A stretch of DNA of 64,000 nt from Variovorax sp. V93 (GTDB taxonomy: Bacteria; Pseudomonadota; Gammaproteobacteria; Burkholderiales; Burkholderiaceae_C). Shown piece after piece: positions 1 through 11,431 of this stretch. The DNA lies in contig NZ_AP028669.1 in the NCBI RefSeq assembly GCF_041154485.1, positions 1,612,001 to 1,676,000 on the forward strand, in the 5' to 3' direction. A program made the position numbers and the translations under genes. Under the pieces are notes generated by a model that made no database searches, had not been told where the DNA came from, and saw nothing but the letters and a program-made list of their open reading frames with translations. Each line of letters opens with the position of its first letter. The first letter of the stretch is position 1.

Positions 1-1
1 C

Positions 2-538
2 GCGATCCGGCTGCAGCTGGACGAGGCGGGGAAGATCCTGCGCGACCTGTATGCCAACCTGCCGACCGCCGGCCGGCGCGTGATCGGTGCGCTGGTGCTG
101 CGCCGCTCCGCGCACCTGGCGCCGCTGCGCGACGTGCAGCTGATGGCGCTGGCCGAGCTGCTGCGCACCAATCCGCGCATCGTCCAGCGGCTGGCGCCGG
201 ACCTCAGCGAGCCCGCGGCCGGCGGCCTGCGCGACCTGATGCGCGCGATGGAACTGGGCGAGCAGCTCGGTGGCGACACCGCGGCCGTGCTCAACAAGGC
301 GCTGCGGCGTACCCGCTCGTTCGAGGAGGCCGCATGCTCGGCACCCGATCCGGGACTGGCGCTCGCCTATCTCAAGGCCGCCGACAAGGTGATCCAGGTC
401 GACGACTTCGAAGGTCCCGCGCAGCAGCAGGCGCGCGCGGCGCTCAGCCGGCCGGCTGCGCCGCCAGTGCAGCCAGCGCCGCGGCCGTCTGGCCATCGGC
501 CGGAAAGAAGGACTCCACCGCCAGTTCCTGCAAAGTGA
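2..538 (+). CDS. C-terminal part of an unidentified protein (5' end outside window)
   Basis: An open frame enters from the left edge and runs 178 codons to a TGA at 536. Codon use is typical of the window, so I take it as real coding sequence. The visible part is rich in Leu, Ala and Arg with predicted helices, and has no signal peptide or membrane segment; I do not recognise the family. The last 30 or so residues are rich in Pro, Arg and Ala and lie in the 95 bases that overlap the convergent regulator gene. That tail looks like an extension by read-through into the antisense of its neighbour. GTG codons at about 80 could serve as an internal start, but the frame is open further upstream. 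Confidence 0.55.
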   Translation, partial: AIRLQLDEAGKILRDLYANLPTAGRRVIGALVLRRSAHLAPLRDVQLMALAELLRTNPRIVQRLAPDLSEPAAGGLRDLMRAMELGEQLGGDTAAVLNKALRRTRSFEEAACSAPDPGLALAYLKAADKVIQVDDFEGPAQQQARAALSRPAAPPVQPAPRPSGHRPERRTPPPVPAK

Positions 539-1289
539 CGTCCACCGGCGTGCCGAAGATGGTGGTGGTGCTGATGAAGCTCAGCACGCCGCTCGGCGTG
601 GCCAGCTGAAAGGGCACCACCACGCCCGAAAGCTCCGTGTCGGCAGCGGGCGTGTCGTGGCTCACCTGCGGCGCGGGATAGGCTTCGAGCTCGTCGTGCA
701 GGGCCTGCAGCACCGCGTCGCCGGTCGCCGCAATCTGTTGCTGCAGCCGTTCGAGCAGATGGGCACGCCACTGCGCGAAGTTGGCGATGCGCGAAGCCAG
801 GCCCTCGGGATGCAGGCTCAGTCGCAGCACGTTGATGGGCGCCTTCACCAGTTCGGGGGCGGCGCCGGCCATCAGCATCGGCACCAGCGCGTTGTGCGCC
901 ACCAGGTTCCAGTGCCGGTCGACGGCCAGCGCAGGGAACGGCTCATGGCCCTTGAGCACCAGGTCCACCGCGCGCCGGGCCGAGGCCATGGCCGGATCGT
1001 CGAGCGAGCGCTGCCGGTACATCGGCGCGAAGCCCGCGGCCACCAGCAGCGCATTGCGCTCGCGCAGCGGCACGTCGAGCCGCTCGGCCAGGCGCAGCAC
1101 CATCTCGCGGCTGGGCGCGGCGCGGCCGGTCTCCACATAGCTCAGGTGGCGGGTCGAGACCTCGGCTTCCTGCGCCAGGTCGAGCTGGCTGAGCCGGCGG
1201 CGGGTGCGCCAGTGCCGCAGGTGGGCGCCGAAGGGATCGCGCGCGCCGGGCTGGCCGGCCGGGGTGGAGTGGGTGCGGGTGGTGTTCAT
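444..1289 (-). CDS. XRE-family transcriptional regulator with MmyB-like ligand domain
   Basis: A 281-residue DNA-binding regulator. Residues about 20-75 form a helix-turn-helix of the HTH_31 type (RRRLSQLDLAQEAEVSTRHL), with the conserved ETGRAAPSREMVLRLAERL stretch. The remaining 200 residues match the MmyB-like ligand-binding domain found in many actinobacterial and proteobacterial regulators, with the typical ALAVDRHWN and NVLRLSLHPEGL segments. I start at the ATG at 1289; in-frame ATGs at 1298 and 1340 would add 3 or 17 residues before a poorly conserved N-terminus. It is divergent from the small membrane protein at 1422 across 132 bases, a usual arrangement for a local regulator, so that protein is the most likely target. 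Its ligand is unknown. The 3' end overlaps the convergent partial gene by 95 bases. Confidence 0.85.
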   Translation of the reverse strand: MNTTRTHSTPAGQPGARDPFGAHLRHWRTRRRLSQLDLAQEAEVSTRHLSYVETGRAAPSREMVLRLAERLDVPLRERNALLVAAGFAPMYRQRSLDDPAMASARRAVDLVLKGHEPFPALAVDRHWNLVAHNALVPMLMAGAAPELVKAPINVLRLSLHPEGLASRIANFAQWRAHLLERLQQQIAATGDAVLQALHDELEAYPAPQVSHDTPAADTELSGVVVPFQLATPSGVLSFISTTTIFGTPVDVTLQELAVESFFPADGQTAAALAALAAQPAG

Positions 1290-1421
1290 GGACGGCATTC
1301 TGGCGCGGTGCCGATGCGGCGCCATGACCTCCGAGGTCATCGACGCGACGCATGCCGGACGGAATCATTGGCTCCAACGCGGCAGGACTGGCTTGCGGCG
1401 TACCACCCGAAGGAGATTCTC

Positions 1422-1835
1422 ATGTCCGTCTTTGCATCCCCCCGCTTCCTGCCCAACGTGATGTGGGCCGACGCCGCGTCCTGCGCCGCGACCGGTGCGC
1501 TGCAGGTCGGGTTCACCGGCGCGCTTGCCGGGCTGACCGGCCTGCCGGCGCCGCTGCTCATGGGAACCGGTGTGTTCCTGCTGGCCTATGCCGCCGCTGC
1601 GGCCTGGATGGCCAGCCGCCGCACGCCACCGCGCACGCTGATCGGCCTTGTGGTGGCCGGCAACTTCGGCTGGGCCGTGGCCTGCGTCGCGCTGCTGGTG
1701 AGCGGCGCATTCGCAGTCACCGCACTGGGCACGGCCTGGGTGCTGGCGCAGGCGCTGTGCGTGGTGGTGCTGGCCGAACTGCAATGGACCGGCCTGCGCC
1801 GCACCCGCGGCGGCGCGGACATGGCCTTGGCCTGA
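1422..1835 (+). CDS. small four-helix membrane protein, function unknown
   Basis: A 137-residue hydrophobic protein with four likely transmembrane segments, at about residues 12-31, 40-62, 73-97 and 100-121, joined by short loops; the TM2-TM3 loop carries a basic ASRRTPPR stretch that suggests a cytoplasmic side. The ATG at 1422 has a good AAGGAGA ribosome site six bases upstream. It has no catalytic motif I can name; it resembles uncharacterised membrane proteins common in Variovorax. It is transcribed divergently from the XRE/MmyB regulator, so regulation by that protein is plausible but is inference only. Confidence 0.7.
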   Translation: MSVFASPRFLPNVMWADAASCAATGALQVGFTGALAGLTGLPAPLLMGTGVFLLAYAAAAAWMASRRTPPRTLIGLVVAGNFGWAVACVALLVSGAFAVTALGTAWVLAQALCVVVLAELQWTGLRRTRGGADMALA

Positions 1836-1843
1836 GTCCACGG

Positions 1844-1876
1844 GATGCCGGCAACGCCCATCCATCCGGCATTTTT
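1844..1876 (+). terminator. possible terminator after the small membrane protein
   Basis: GATGCCGG at 1844 can pair with CCGGCAT at 1866, leaving a 14-base loop, and a run of five T follows directly. The stem is short (7 bp). It sits just behind the stop at 1835 and ahead of acnA, where a terminator would be expected. Confidence 0.4.
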
Positions 1877-1988
1877 CGCGATGAGGAACGCCGCGTGTCG
1901 AAGGACCGGGTTGGAAGACAGACTACAGCAGCTGACATCGTTCCCCGCTATCCTTGAAGAGCTTCCACGAACAATCAGGAGTTCCTCA

Positions 1989-4879
<2,891 letters not shown>

Positions 4880-4883
<4 letters not shown>

Positions 4884-5332
4884 CCCGCGTCGGCCTCATC
4901 TCCGACACCCACGGCCTGCTGCGCCCGGAGGCCGTGGCGGCGCTGCAGGGCAGCGACTTCATCGTGCATGGCGGGGACATCGGCGATGCCGGCATCCTCG
5001 AGGCGCTGGCCGCCATCGCGCCGTTGACGGTGGTGCGGGGCAACAACGACCGCGAGCCCTGGGCCGAGCGCATTCCGGAAACGGCCCTGCTGAACGCCGG
5101 CGGCGTGCTCGTGCATGCGATACACGACCTGTCCCGGCTCGCCGCCGCCTCCGCCGGGGTTCGCGTGGTGGTCTCCGGCCACTCCCACAAGCCGAAGATC
5201 GAGGGGCGCGGCGGCGTGCTCTACGTCAACCCGGGCAGCGCCGGGCCGCGCCGATTCAAATTGCCAATTGCAGTGGCCGAACTCATTGTCGATGGCGATG
5301 CCGTGTCGGCGCGCATCATTGAACTGGGCTGA
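4880..5332 (+). CDS. YfcE/MJ0936-family metallophosphoesterase
   Basis: A 150-residue member of the small calcineurin-like phosphoesterases. The metal-binding motifs are all present: DTH at 9-11, GGD at 31-33, GNND at 54-57 and GHSH at 100-103. Family members hydrolyse phosphodiesters or phosphoesters with two metal ions; the natural substrate here cannot be told from sequence. No ATG or GTG start is available near the conserved N-terminus. The TTG at 4880, which overlaps the acnA stop (TTGA), puts the first beta strand right at the N-terminus and implies translational coupling to acnA. Co-occurrence with acnA does not suggest a shared pathway. Confidence 0.85.
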
Positions 5333-5478
5333 ATGCGTCGTGAGCAGCCGGGATTCCGGCCAAAAAAGAACCCGGCCCGCGAGGTCAAAGGGGCTTCGTC
5401 AGGTTTCTGCGATTGAGAATTGATAGCATCTAGCTTTTGCTCCATTGGCGCGCCTGGAATCCGGCGCACTTTCTTACC

Positions 5479-5787
5479 GTGCAAACCAACCATTTCGGGG
5501 CCGCGCCGGCATCTTCCGGCCTGCGGCTCGACCAGCTTCCCGACAACCAATGGGCCACCGTGCTCGACGTGGCACGGCCCGAGGGGGCGGACGACCGCGA
5601 GCTCGTGCTGCGACTGACCGAGATCGGCTTCGTGCCGGGCGAGGCCGTTCGCATCGTGGCCCGCGGCCTGCCGGGGCGTGAACCGCTGGCGGTGCGGCTG
5701 GGCCACACCACCTTTGCATTGCGGCGCCATGAGGCCGCATTGATCCACGTGGCGCCGGGTTTGGCGGAGGGCGCAAGCCATGGTTGA
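5479..5787 (+). CDS. feoA: FeoA-family ferrous iron transport protein
   Basis: A small cytoplasmic SH3-fold protein of 102 residues that works with FeoB in Fe(II) uptake. Recognisable parts are LTEIGFVPGEAVRIVARG and the GREPLAVRLGHTTFALRRHEAALI strand region. I start at GTG 5479; an in-frame ATG at 5437 exists, but its first 14 residues do not resemble FeoA. It overlaps feoB by 8 bases, so the two are co-translated. The 146-base gap upstream contains an AT-rich stretch (about 5414-5440) that may hold the promoter. A Fur box would be expected there, but the match I can find is poor. Confidence 0.9.
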   Translation: MQTNHFGAAPASSGLRLDQLPDNQWATVLDVARPEGADDRELVLRLTEIGFVPGEAVRIVARGLPGREPLAVRLGHTTFALRRHEAALIHVAPGLAEGASHG

Positions 5788-7675
5788 GGCTGTCATCCAG
5801 GGACCGGGGCGCCTTGCGGCCACGGCGCAGCCGGCGCGCATCGCGCTGCTGGGCAATCCGAACTGCGGCAAGACGGCGCTGTTCAACCTGCTCACCGGCA
5901 GCCGCCAGAAGGTGGCCAACTATGCCGGCGTGACGGTCGAGCGCAAGGAAGGCTCGCTTCGCACCGCGTCGGGCCGGCGCGTGTTCGTGCTCGACCTGCC
6001 GGGCGCCTACAGCCTCAACGCGCTCAGCGTGGACGAGGCCGTGACGCGCGACGTGGTCACGGGCAAGAGCAGCGAGCCCCTGCCCGACCTGCTGGTGTGC
6101 GTGACCGACGCCACCAACCTGCGGCTCAACCTGCGGCTCGTGCTCGAAGCAAAGCGCCTGGGCCTGCCGATGGTGGTGGCGCTCAACATGACCGACATGG
6201 CCAGGAAGCAGGGCATCGCGGTCGATACGGCCGTGCTGTCGCGCGAACTGGGCGTGCCGGTCATCGAGACCGTGGGCGTGCAGTCGGGCGGCGCGCAGGG
6301 CCTGCTCGAAGCCCTCGATGCGCCGGTGGCCGCCGCGGCGCCGCTGCCCTGGCAGGCGCCGGGGCTGGACGACGTGCTGGCCACGCAGCGCGAAGTGCGC
6401 CGCATCCTGGCGCTGGCCGTGCGCGAGCCGGTCGGCAGCCTGGCCGCCAGCGACCGCATCGACCGCGTGGTGATGCACCCGGTGTGGGGCCTGCTGGTGC
6501 TCGCGGTCACGATGTTCCTGATGTTCCAGGCCGTGTTCAGCTGGGCCAACGTGCCCATGGACGCCATCAAGGCCGCGACCGAGGGCCTGGGCAGCCTGCT
6601 GAAGGCCCACATGCCCGAAGGCATGCTGCAGAGCCTGCTGGTCGATGGCGTGATTGCCGGAGTGGGCGGCGTGATCGTGTTCCTGCCGCAGATCCTGATC
6701 CTGTTCCTGTTCATCCTGGCGCTCGAAGACTCGGGCTACCTGCCGCGCGCGGCCTTCCTGCTGGACCGTGTGATGGGCACGGTGGGGCTGTCGGGCCGCT
6801 CCTTCATTCCGCTGCTGTCGAGCTTCGCCTGCGCCATTCCGGGCGTGATGGCCACGCGCACCATCAGCAACTGGCGCGACCGCATCACCACCATCATGAT
6901 CGCGCCGCTCATGACCTGCTCGGCGCGCCTGCCGGTCTATGCGCTGCTGATCGCGGCCTTCATTCCGGCGCGCACCGTGGGCGGCGTGTTCAACCTGCAG
7001 GGCGTGGTGCTGTTCGCGCTCTATGTCTTCGGCATCGTGTCGGCCATGGCGGTGGCGTGGGTGATGAAGCGCTTCCGCGACAACAAGCAGCACTCGCCGC
7101 TGATGATGGAGCTGCCGGCCTACCGCTGGCCCAATGTGCGCAACCTGGCGCTGGGGCTCTACGAGCGGGCGTGGATCTTCATCCAGCGCGTGGGCACGAT
7201 CATCCTCACGCTCACGATCCTGCTGTGGTTCCTGTCGACCTTCCCGTCGCCGCCCGAAGGCGCCACGGGGCCGGCCATCCAGTACAGCCTGGCGGGCATG
7301 ATCGGCCGCGGCCTGGAGCACATCTTCGCGCCCATCGGCTTCAACTGGCAGATCTCCATCGCGCTGGTGCCGGGCATGGCGGCGCGCGAAGTGGCGGTGG
7401 GCGCGCTCGGCACGGTGTATGCGCTCTCGGCCAGCGGCGACGACGTGGCCGGCCAGCTCGAGCCGCTGATCGCGGGCAGCTGGTCGCTCGCCACGGCGCT
7501 GTCGCTGCTGGTCTGGTACGTGTTTGCGCCGCAGTGCATCTCGACCTTGGCGGCGGTCAAGCGCGAAACCGGCTCATGGAAGTACGTCTGGATCATGGCC
7601 GGCTACCTGTTCGCGCTGGCCTACCTGGCATGCTTCATCACCTACCACGTGGCGCTGGCGCTGGGCGCCGGATGA
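5780..7675 (+). CDS. feoB: ferrous iron transporter B
   Basis: A 631-residue inner-membrane Fe(II) transporter with an N-terminal G domain. Seen: G1 GNPNCGKT at 25-32, G3 DLPG at 72-75, G4 NMTD at 136-139, followed by the helical GDI-like region and then about eight to ten membrane segments including the two Gate repeats, the second with VPGMAAREVAVGALGTVYA. It is shorter than E. coli FeoB (773) because the cytoplasmic tail is absent, which is usual in betaproteobacteria. It overlaps feoA by 8 bases and is followed 63 bases later by a Cys-rich membrane protein of the kind often found with FeoB. Confidence 0.95.
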   Translation: MVEAVIQGPGRLAATAQPARIALLGNPNCGKTALFNLLTGSRQKVANYAGVTVERKEGSLRTASGRRVFVLDLPGAYSLNALSVDEAVTRDVVTGKSSEPLPDLLVCVTDATNLRLNLRLVLEAKRLGLPMVVALNMTDMARKQGIAVDTAVLSRELGVPVIETVGVQSGGAQGLLEALDAPVAAAAPLPWQAPGLDDVLATQREVRRILALAVREPVGSLAASDRIDRVVMHPVWGLLVLAVTMFLMFQAVFSWANVPMDAIKAATEGLGSLLKAHMPEGMLQSLLVDGVIAGVGGVIVFLPQILILFLFILALEDSGYLPRAAFLLDRVMGTVGLSGRSFIPLLSSFACAIPGVMATRTISNWRDRITTIMIAPLMTCSARLPVYALLIAAFIPARTVGGVFNLQGVVLFALYVFGIVSAMAVAWVMKRFRDNKQHSPLMMELPAYRWPNVRNLALGLYERAWIFIQRVGTIILTLTILLWFLSTFPSPPEGATGPAIQYSLAGMIGRGLEHIFAPIGFNWQISIALVPGMAAREVAVGALGTVYALSASGDDVAGQLEPLIAGSWSLATALSLLVWYVFAPQCISTLAAVKRETGSWKYVWIMAGYLFALAYLACFITYHVALALGAG

Positions 7676-7738
7676 CCTGCCGCAAGCTTTGCGCGATGTT
7701 TCTGGGTTAGTCTCGAACGCGCCTTGGAGTAAACGGAC

Positions 7739-8032
7739 ATGACACAGCAATTGATCGTGGGATTGATCGTCGCGGCCGCCGCGTTCTATGCGGTCTGGCG
7801 CTGGATGCCCGCGGGCTGGCGGCGCAGTGCCGCGCACAAGCTCGCGGCCGGCACGCACCGCGCCGGGCTGGTCGACCAGCAGCGCGCCGAGCAGCTGGCG
7901 GCTTCGCTTGCCAAGACCTCGGGCTGCGGCTCCTGCGACAGCTGTGGCAGCTGCGGTCCGAAGACGCCCGCCAACAAACCATCCGAATCCGAAAAAGCCG
8001 GCCACAGCCCGCTGTCCACGCACAGCCGCTGA
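7739..8032 (+). CDS. FeoB-associated Cys-rich small membrane protein
   Basis: A 97-residue protein with one N-terminal transmembrane helix (about 4-22), a basic amphipathic stretch, then the cluster CGSCDSCGSCG near residues 62-72 and a Ser/Pro-rich tail. This layout matches the proteins described as FeoB-associated Cys-rich membrane proteins (also DUF6587-like). Their function is unproven; a role in iron sensing or as an FeoC analogue has been proposed for such neighbours. The four closely spaced Cys could bind iron or an Fe-S cluster. It follows feoB on the same strand and is probably in the same transcript. Confidence 0.75.
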   Translation: MTQQLIVGLIVAAAAFYAVWRWMPAGWRRSAAHKLAAGTHRAGLVDQQRAEQLAASLAKTSGCGSCDSCGSCGPKTPANKPSESEKAGHSPLSTHSR

Positions 8033-8037
8033 GGCCG

Positions 8038-9222
8038 ATGCCCACGCACGTCCTCGTCGTCGGCGGCGGCATCGGGGGGCTTTCTGCTGCGCTGGCGCTG
8101 TCCCGCGGCGGCCACCGCGTCGATGTCTTCGAGCAGGCGCCCGTGTTCGCCGAGATCGGCGCCGGCATCCAGATGGGGCCCAACGTCACGCGGCGTCTTG
8201 CGCAACTGGGCCTGGCCGAAGGCCTGGAGGCCATCGCCGCGCGGCCCGATGCCCTGGTGGTGCAGAGCGCGGGCAGCGGCGCCGAACTGGCCCGCCTGCC
8301 ACTGGGCGATGCCATGCGCGAGCGCTACGGCGCTCCCTACCTTTGCGTACACCGCGCCGACCTGCATGCGCTGCTGCTCGAAGCGGTGCGCGCCCGCGGC
8401 AGGGGCACCCTGGTGACCGATGCGCGCATTGCGCAGGTCGAGACCAGCGACGATCTCGTGTGCATCTCGAGCAGCGGTGCGCGGGCCTGGGAGGGCGAGG
8501 CACTGATCGGTGCCGACGGCCTCTGGAGCGTCGCGCGGCAGCGCCTCGATGTGCCATCCGCAGCCGAGCCGCCACGCGCCACCGGCCACACGGCCTGGCG
8601 GGCGATGGCCGAGCAGGCCGCGCTGCCGCAGGCCCTGCGCCGCGGCCGGATCGACGTGTGGCTCGGTCCGCAGCTGCATGCGGTGGCGTACCCGGTGCGC
8701 GGCGGCGCCTGGCTCAACGTGGTGGTGATCGCGGAATCGGCACTGGCCGGGGATGCACGCGACTGGAACCAGGCCAGCAGCCTCGCCGCGCTGCAGAAGG
8801 CCACGGGCCGCAGTGGAGGCGCCTTGCAGGCACTGCTCGAAGCCATGCCCGGCTGGCGCGCCTGGACGCTCAGCGACCGGCCGCCGCTGGCTTCCGCGGC
8901 CGAGATGGCCCACGAGCGCGTGGCGCTGGTGGGCGATGCCGCGCATCCGATGGTCCCCTACCTGGCGCAGGGCGCAGGCATGGCCATCGAGGATTCGGTG
9001 GCCCTGGCCGAGGCGCTGGGCCAAGGCGATGCCACCGACGTGCCGGCCGCCTTCGCCCGCTATGCCGAAGCGCGCTGGCAGCGCAATGCGCTCGTGCAGG
9101 CCAAGGCCCGGCGCAACGGCCAGATCTTCCATGCGGCCGGCGCGGTGCGCATCGGCCGCGACCTGGCGATGCGCACGCTCGGCGCACGCCTGCTGGACCA
9201 GCCCTGGCTGTACGGCGGCTGA
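8038..9222 (+). CDS. FAD-dependent monooxygenase, salicylate hydroxylase-like
   Basis: A 394-residue class A flavoprotein monooxygenase. The Rossmann motif GGGIGG lies at 9-14, the DG motif is in LIGADGLWSVARQ near 155-168, and the second FAD motif LVGDAAHPM lies near 296-304. The architecture is that of salicylate 1-hydroxylase and 3-hydroxybenzoate 6-hydroxylase, which hydroxylate an aromatic ring with NAD(P)H and O2. The substrate cannot be read from the sequence, and no ring-cleavage gene is nearby. It starts 5 bases after the Cys-rich protein and may be carried on the feo transcript by proximity only. Confidence 0.85.
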   Translation: MPTHVLVVGGGIGGLSAALALSRGGHRVDVFEQAPVFAEIGAGIQMGPNVTRRLAQLGLAEGLEAIAARPDALVVQSAGSGAELARLPLGDAMRERYGAPYLCVHRADLHALLLEAVRARGRGTLVTDARIAQVETSDDLVCISSSGARAWEGEALIGADGLWSVARQRLDVPSAAEPPRATGHTAWRAMAEQAALPQALRRGRIDVWLGPQLHAVAYPVRGGAWLNVVVIAESALAGDARDWNQASSLAALQKATGRSGGALQALLEAMPGWRAWTLSDRPPLASAAEMAHERVALVGDAAHPMVPYLAQGAGMAIEDSVALAEALGQGDATDVPAAFARYAEARWQRNALVQAKARRNGQIFHAAGAVRIGRDLAMRTLGARLLDQPWLYGG

Positions 9223-9246
9223 GGGCGACCGCGCCACAGGGGCGGT

Positions 9247-10497
9247 TCAGAGCCTGAAGGTCTGCAGGTGCTCGATGCGTTCGGCCAGGCCCTCGGCACC
9301 CAGGTAGTGGCCATGCGTGCCTTCCCGGACCTCGAGCAGTGTGGCTTCGAGTTCGGCCAGCGTCGCATCGCGTTCGATGACAAAGGCGGGCGGCACGTCG
9401 ATGCCCGCCTCGGCGCATGCATCGGCGATCAGGTGCGCGCTGGCGGGCGCACCGCAGGCCGCGCACTTGACGATGGCCGCCACGCTGGGCTCGGCGCCGT
9501 TGGCGAGCAGCGCACTCGTGAGTTCGGGCGAGATCTGCCCGTCGACATTGCCCAGCGCATCGCGCGCCACCGGCGCGCCCGCGCGCACCAGCGCCATGGC
9601 CGCGGCGAAGGCGCCCTGGCCGATGGCCACGTCGGTGGCCAGCGCGCTGCCCTGCTGCGGGCCGTCGAAGCTCACGCCCGCGGCCGCGAGTTCGGCCACC
9701 AGCTCCGCGTCGTCGGTGCCGATGGCGTGGTGCAGCGCGGCACGCGCGATGGCCGGCAGCCGGCGCAGCGTGCCGTCTGCCAGCGGCGTGCGCCAGTCGA
9801 CCACGGCGCGGCAATAGAAGGCCACCAGCTTGTCCATCAGGTCGAGGTCCAGCCCGTGGTCCTGGTGCCGGTCGTCGAGGTATTGCAGCAGATCCTGGCC
9901 CGAGAAATAGTCCCCCGTGGGCGCCAGCGGATCCTCGTCCAGGTGCAGCGCCGCGAAGGCGCCGCGCAGGTCGGGCGCGATGGTGCTCACGCTGTCTTCG
10001 TGCAGCGCATGCGTCCAGGCGGGCGGCAGCCCGTGCTTCCACGCGACGATGCGGCCGTGCTCGGGGCCGGGCTCGACCACCGCATAGACGCGGTCGCAGT
10101 ATTCGAAGCCGCCGAAGGGCAGGTGCGTGAGCTTGCCGCTCCAGGCGCGGCCTTCTTCCTTGGCGGCCTCTTCGGCCAGCTCCTGTTCATGTTCGATCCA
10201 GCCCTGCAGGTCGCGGTAGCCGTCGCTGCCGTCCCAGAACAGCTCCGACCAGCTGATCGATTCCACGTTGCCGCCCATCGGCAGCGACAGGTCGTAATCG
10301 AGCCGCCCGCCCGCCGTCTGCCGCCACAGCGCGGCCAGCGCCTCGGGCAGCGGGCCGGCGCACAGCGCCTCGATGGCGGCGATCCGCTGCGCCGGCATGG
10401 GCGGCTGGGCCTCGAAGATCACGCGGTCCGCGAACAGGACCACACCATGCTCGCGCAGGGTTGCGAGCTCGTCGGGCGAGAACTGGACATCGTTCAT
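9247..10497 (-). CDS. SMI1/KNR4-like protein with C-terminal ankyrin repeats
   Basis: A 416-residue cytoplasmic protein. The first 190 residues have features of the SUKH (SMI1/KNR4) fold: LPEALAALWRQTAGG, a middle LTHLPFGGFEYCDRVYAV strand pair, and GRIVAWKHGLPP. Residues about 240-330 hold degenerate ankyrin repeats (ARAALHHAIGTDDAELVAELAAAGVS and following). SUKH proteins often serve as immunity proteins in contact-dependent or polymorphic toxin systems, but no toxin gene is adjacent, so that role is only a possibility. The ATG at 10497 has a GGAGG ribosome site; an ATG at 10527 would add 10 residues. It is convergent with the monooxygenase gene. Confidence 0.65.
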   Translation of the reverse strand: MNDVQFSPDELATLREHGVVLFADRVIFEAQPPMPAQRIAAIEALCAGPLPEALAALWRQTAGGRLDYDLSLPMGGNVESISWSELFWDGSDGYRDLQGWIEHEQELAEEAAKEEGRAWSGKLTHLPFGGFEYCDRVYAVVEPGPEHGRIVAWKHGLPPAWTHALHEDSVSTIAPDLRGAFAALHLDEDPLAPTGDYFSGQDLLQYLDDRHQDHGLDLDLMDKLVAFYCRAVVDWRTPLADGTLRRLPAIARAALHHAIGTDDAELVAELAAAGVSFDGPQQGSALATDVAIGQGAFAAAMALVRAGAPVARDALGNVDGQISPELTSALLANGAEPSVAAIVKCAACGAPASAHLIADACAEAGIDVPPAFVIERDATLAELEATLLEVREGTHGHYLGAEGLAERIEHLQTFRL

Positions 10498-10570
10498 GGC
10501 GGGGCCTCCGTTGTTGTTGCCAACCAATGTAGCGCTTCAGGCAGATGGGGCAAGCGGGGCAAGCGATAGC

Positions 10571-11431
10571 TCACAGGTCGGTACGCAGCTTCCAGATTTC
10601 GGGGAACAGCACCACATCGAGCATCTTGCGCAAGTAGCTCACGCCGCCGGTGCCGCCCGTGCCGCGCTTGAAGCCGATCACGCGCTCCACCGTGGTCACG
10701 TGGCGAAAACGCCAGAGGCGGAAGGCGTCTTCGAGGTCGGTGAGTTTTTCGCCGAGCTGGTACAGGTCCCAATGGTCGTGCGGGTTGCGGTACACCGTGA
10801 GCCAGGCCGCTTCCACGCCGTCGCTGGCTTCATAGGGCAGGGTCCAGTCGCGCTCCAGGTGATCGGCGGGCACCGGCAGGCCATGGCGTGCGAGCAGCTT
10901 CAGCGACTCGTCGTAGAGCGAAGGCGAGCGGTAGGCCGCGTCCACCTGCGCGAGCAGATCGGGCCGGTGCGCATGCGGCTTGAGCATGGCGGCGTTCTTG
11001 TTGCCGAGCGCAAACTCGATGCAGCGGTACTGCGCGCTCTGGAAGCCGCTGGAGTTGGCAAGGTAGGGGCGCATCGCCGTGTACTCGGGCGGCGTCATGG
11101 TCGAGAGCACGGTCCATGCGCTCACCAGCTGCTCCATGATGCGGCTCACGCGCGCGAGCATCTTGAAGGCGTCGGCCAGCTTCTCCTCGGCGATGCAGGT
11201 GGTGGCGGCGCGCAGCTCGTGCAGCATCAGCTTCATCCAGAGCTCGCTGGTCTGGTGCTGCACGATGAACAGCATCTCGTCGTGCGCGGGCGAAAGCGGA
11301 TGCTGGGCATTGAGGATTTCATCGAGGTGCAGGTAGTCGCCGTAGCTCATCGACGCGCTGAAATCCAGCTGCGCCTTTTCCTCGTGGACGATCTTCTCGG
11401 GGCTCTGGCCCGTGCTCTTTTCGGTGCTCAT
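10571..11431 (-). CDS. kynA: tryptophan 2,3-dioxygenase
   Basis: A 286-residue heme dioxygenase that opens the indole ring of L-tryptophan to give N-formylkynurenine, the first step of the kynurenine pathway. Seen: the N-terminal [31 protein letters not shown], the [12 protein letters not shown] segment with the likely axial heme His near residue 241, and the GTGGTGG substrate loop near the C-terminus. Length matches bacterial TDO. It is the last gene of kynB-kynU-kynA; its ATG overlaps the kynU stop by four bases (ATGA). Confidence 0.96.
   Translation of the reverse strand: MSTEKSTGQSPEKIVHEEKAQLDFSASMSYGDYLHLDEILNAQHPLSPAHDEMLFIVQHQTSELWMKLMLHELRAATTCIAEEKLADAFKMLARVSRIMEQLVSAWTVLSTMTPPEYTAMRPYLANSSGFQSAQYRCIEFALGNKNAAMLKPHAHRPDLLAQVDAAYRSPSLYDESLKLLARHGLPVPADHLERDWTLPYEASDGVEAAWLTVYRNPHDHWDLYQLGEKLTDLEDAFRLWRFRHVTTVERVIGFKRGTGGTGGVSYLRKMLDVVLFPEIWKLRTDL

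Noticed and set aside
5410..5445. Possible Fur box ahead of feoA
   Set aside because: Only a few bases around TTGATAGCAT match the Fur consensus and the palindrome is not kept, so I do not call it. The AT-rich stretch may instead be a small intergenic element or promoter.
9210..9250. Hairpin between the monooxygenase and ankyrin genes as a terminator
   Set aside because: The stem GACCGC/GCGGTT is short with a 10-base loop and no T run.
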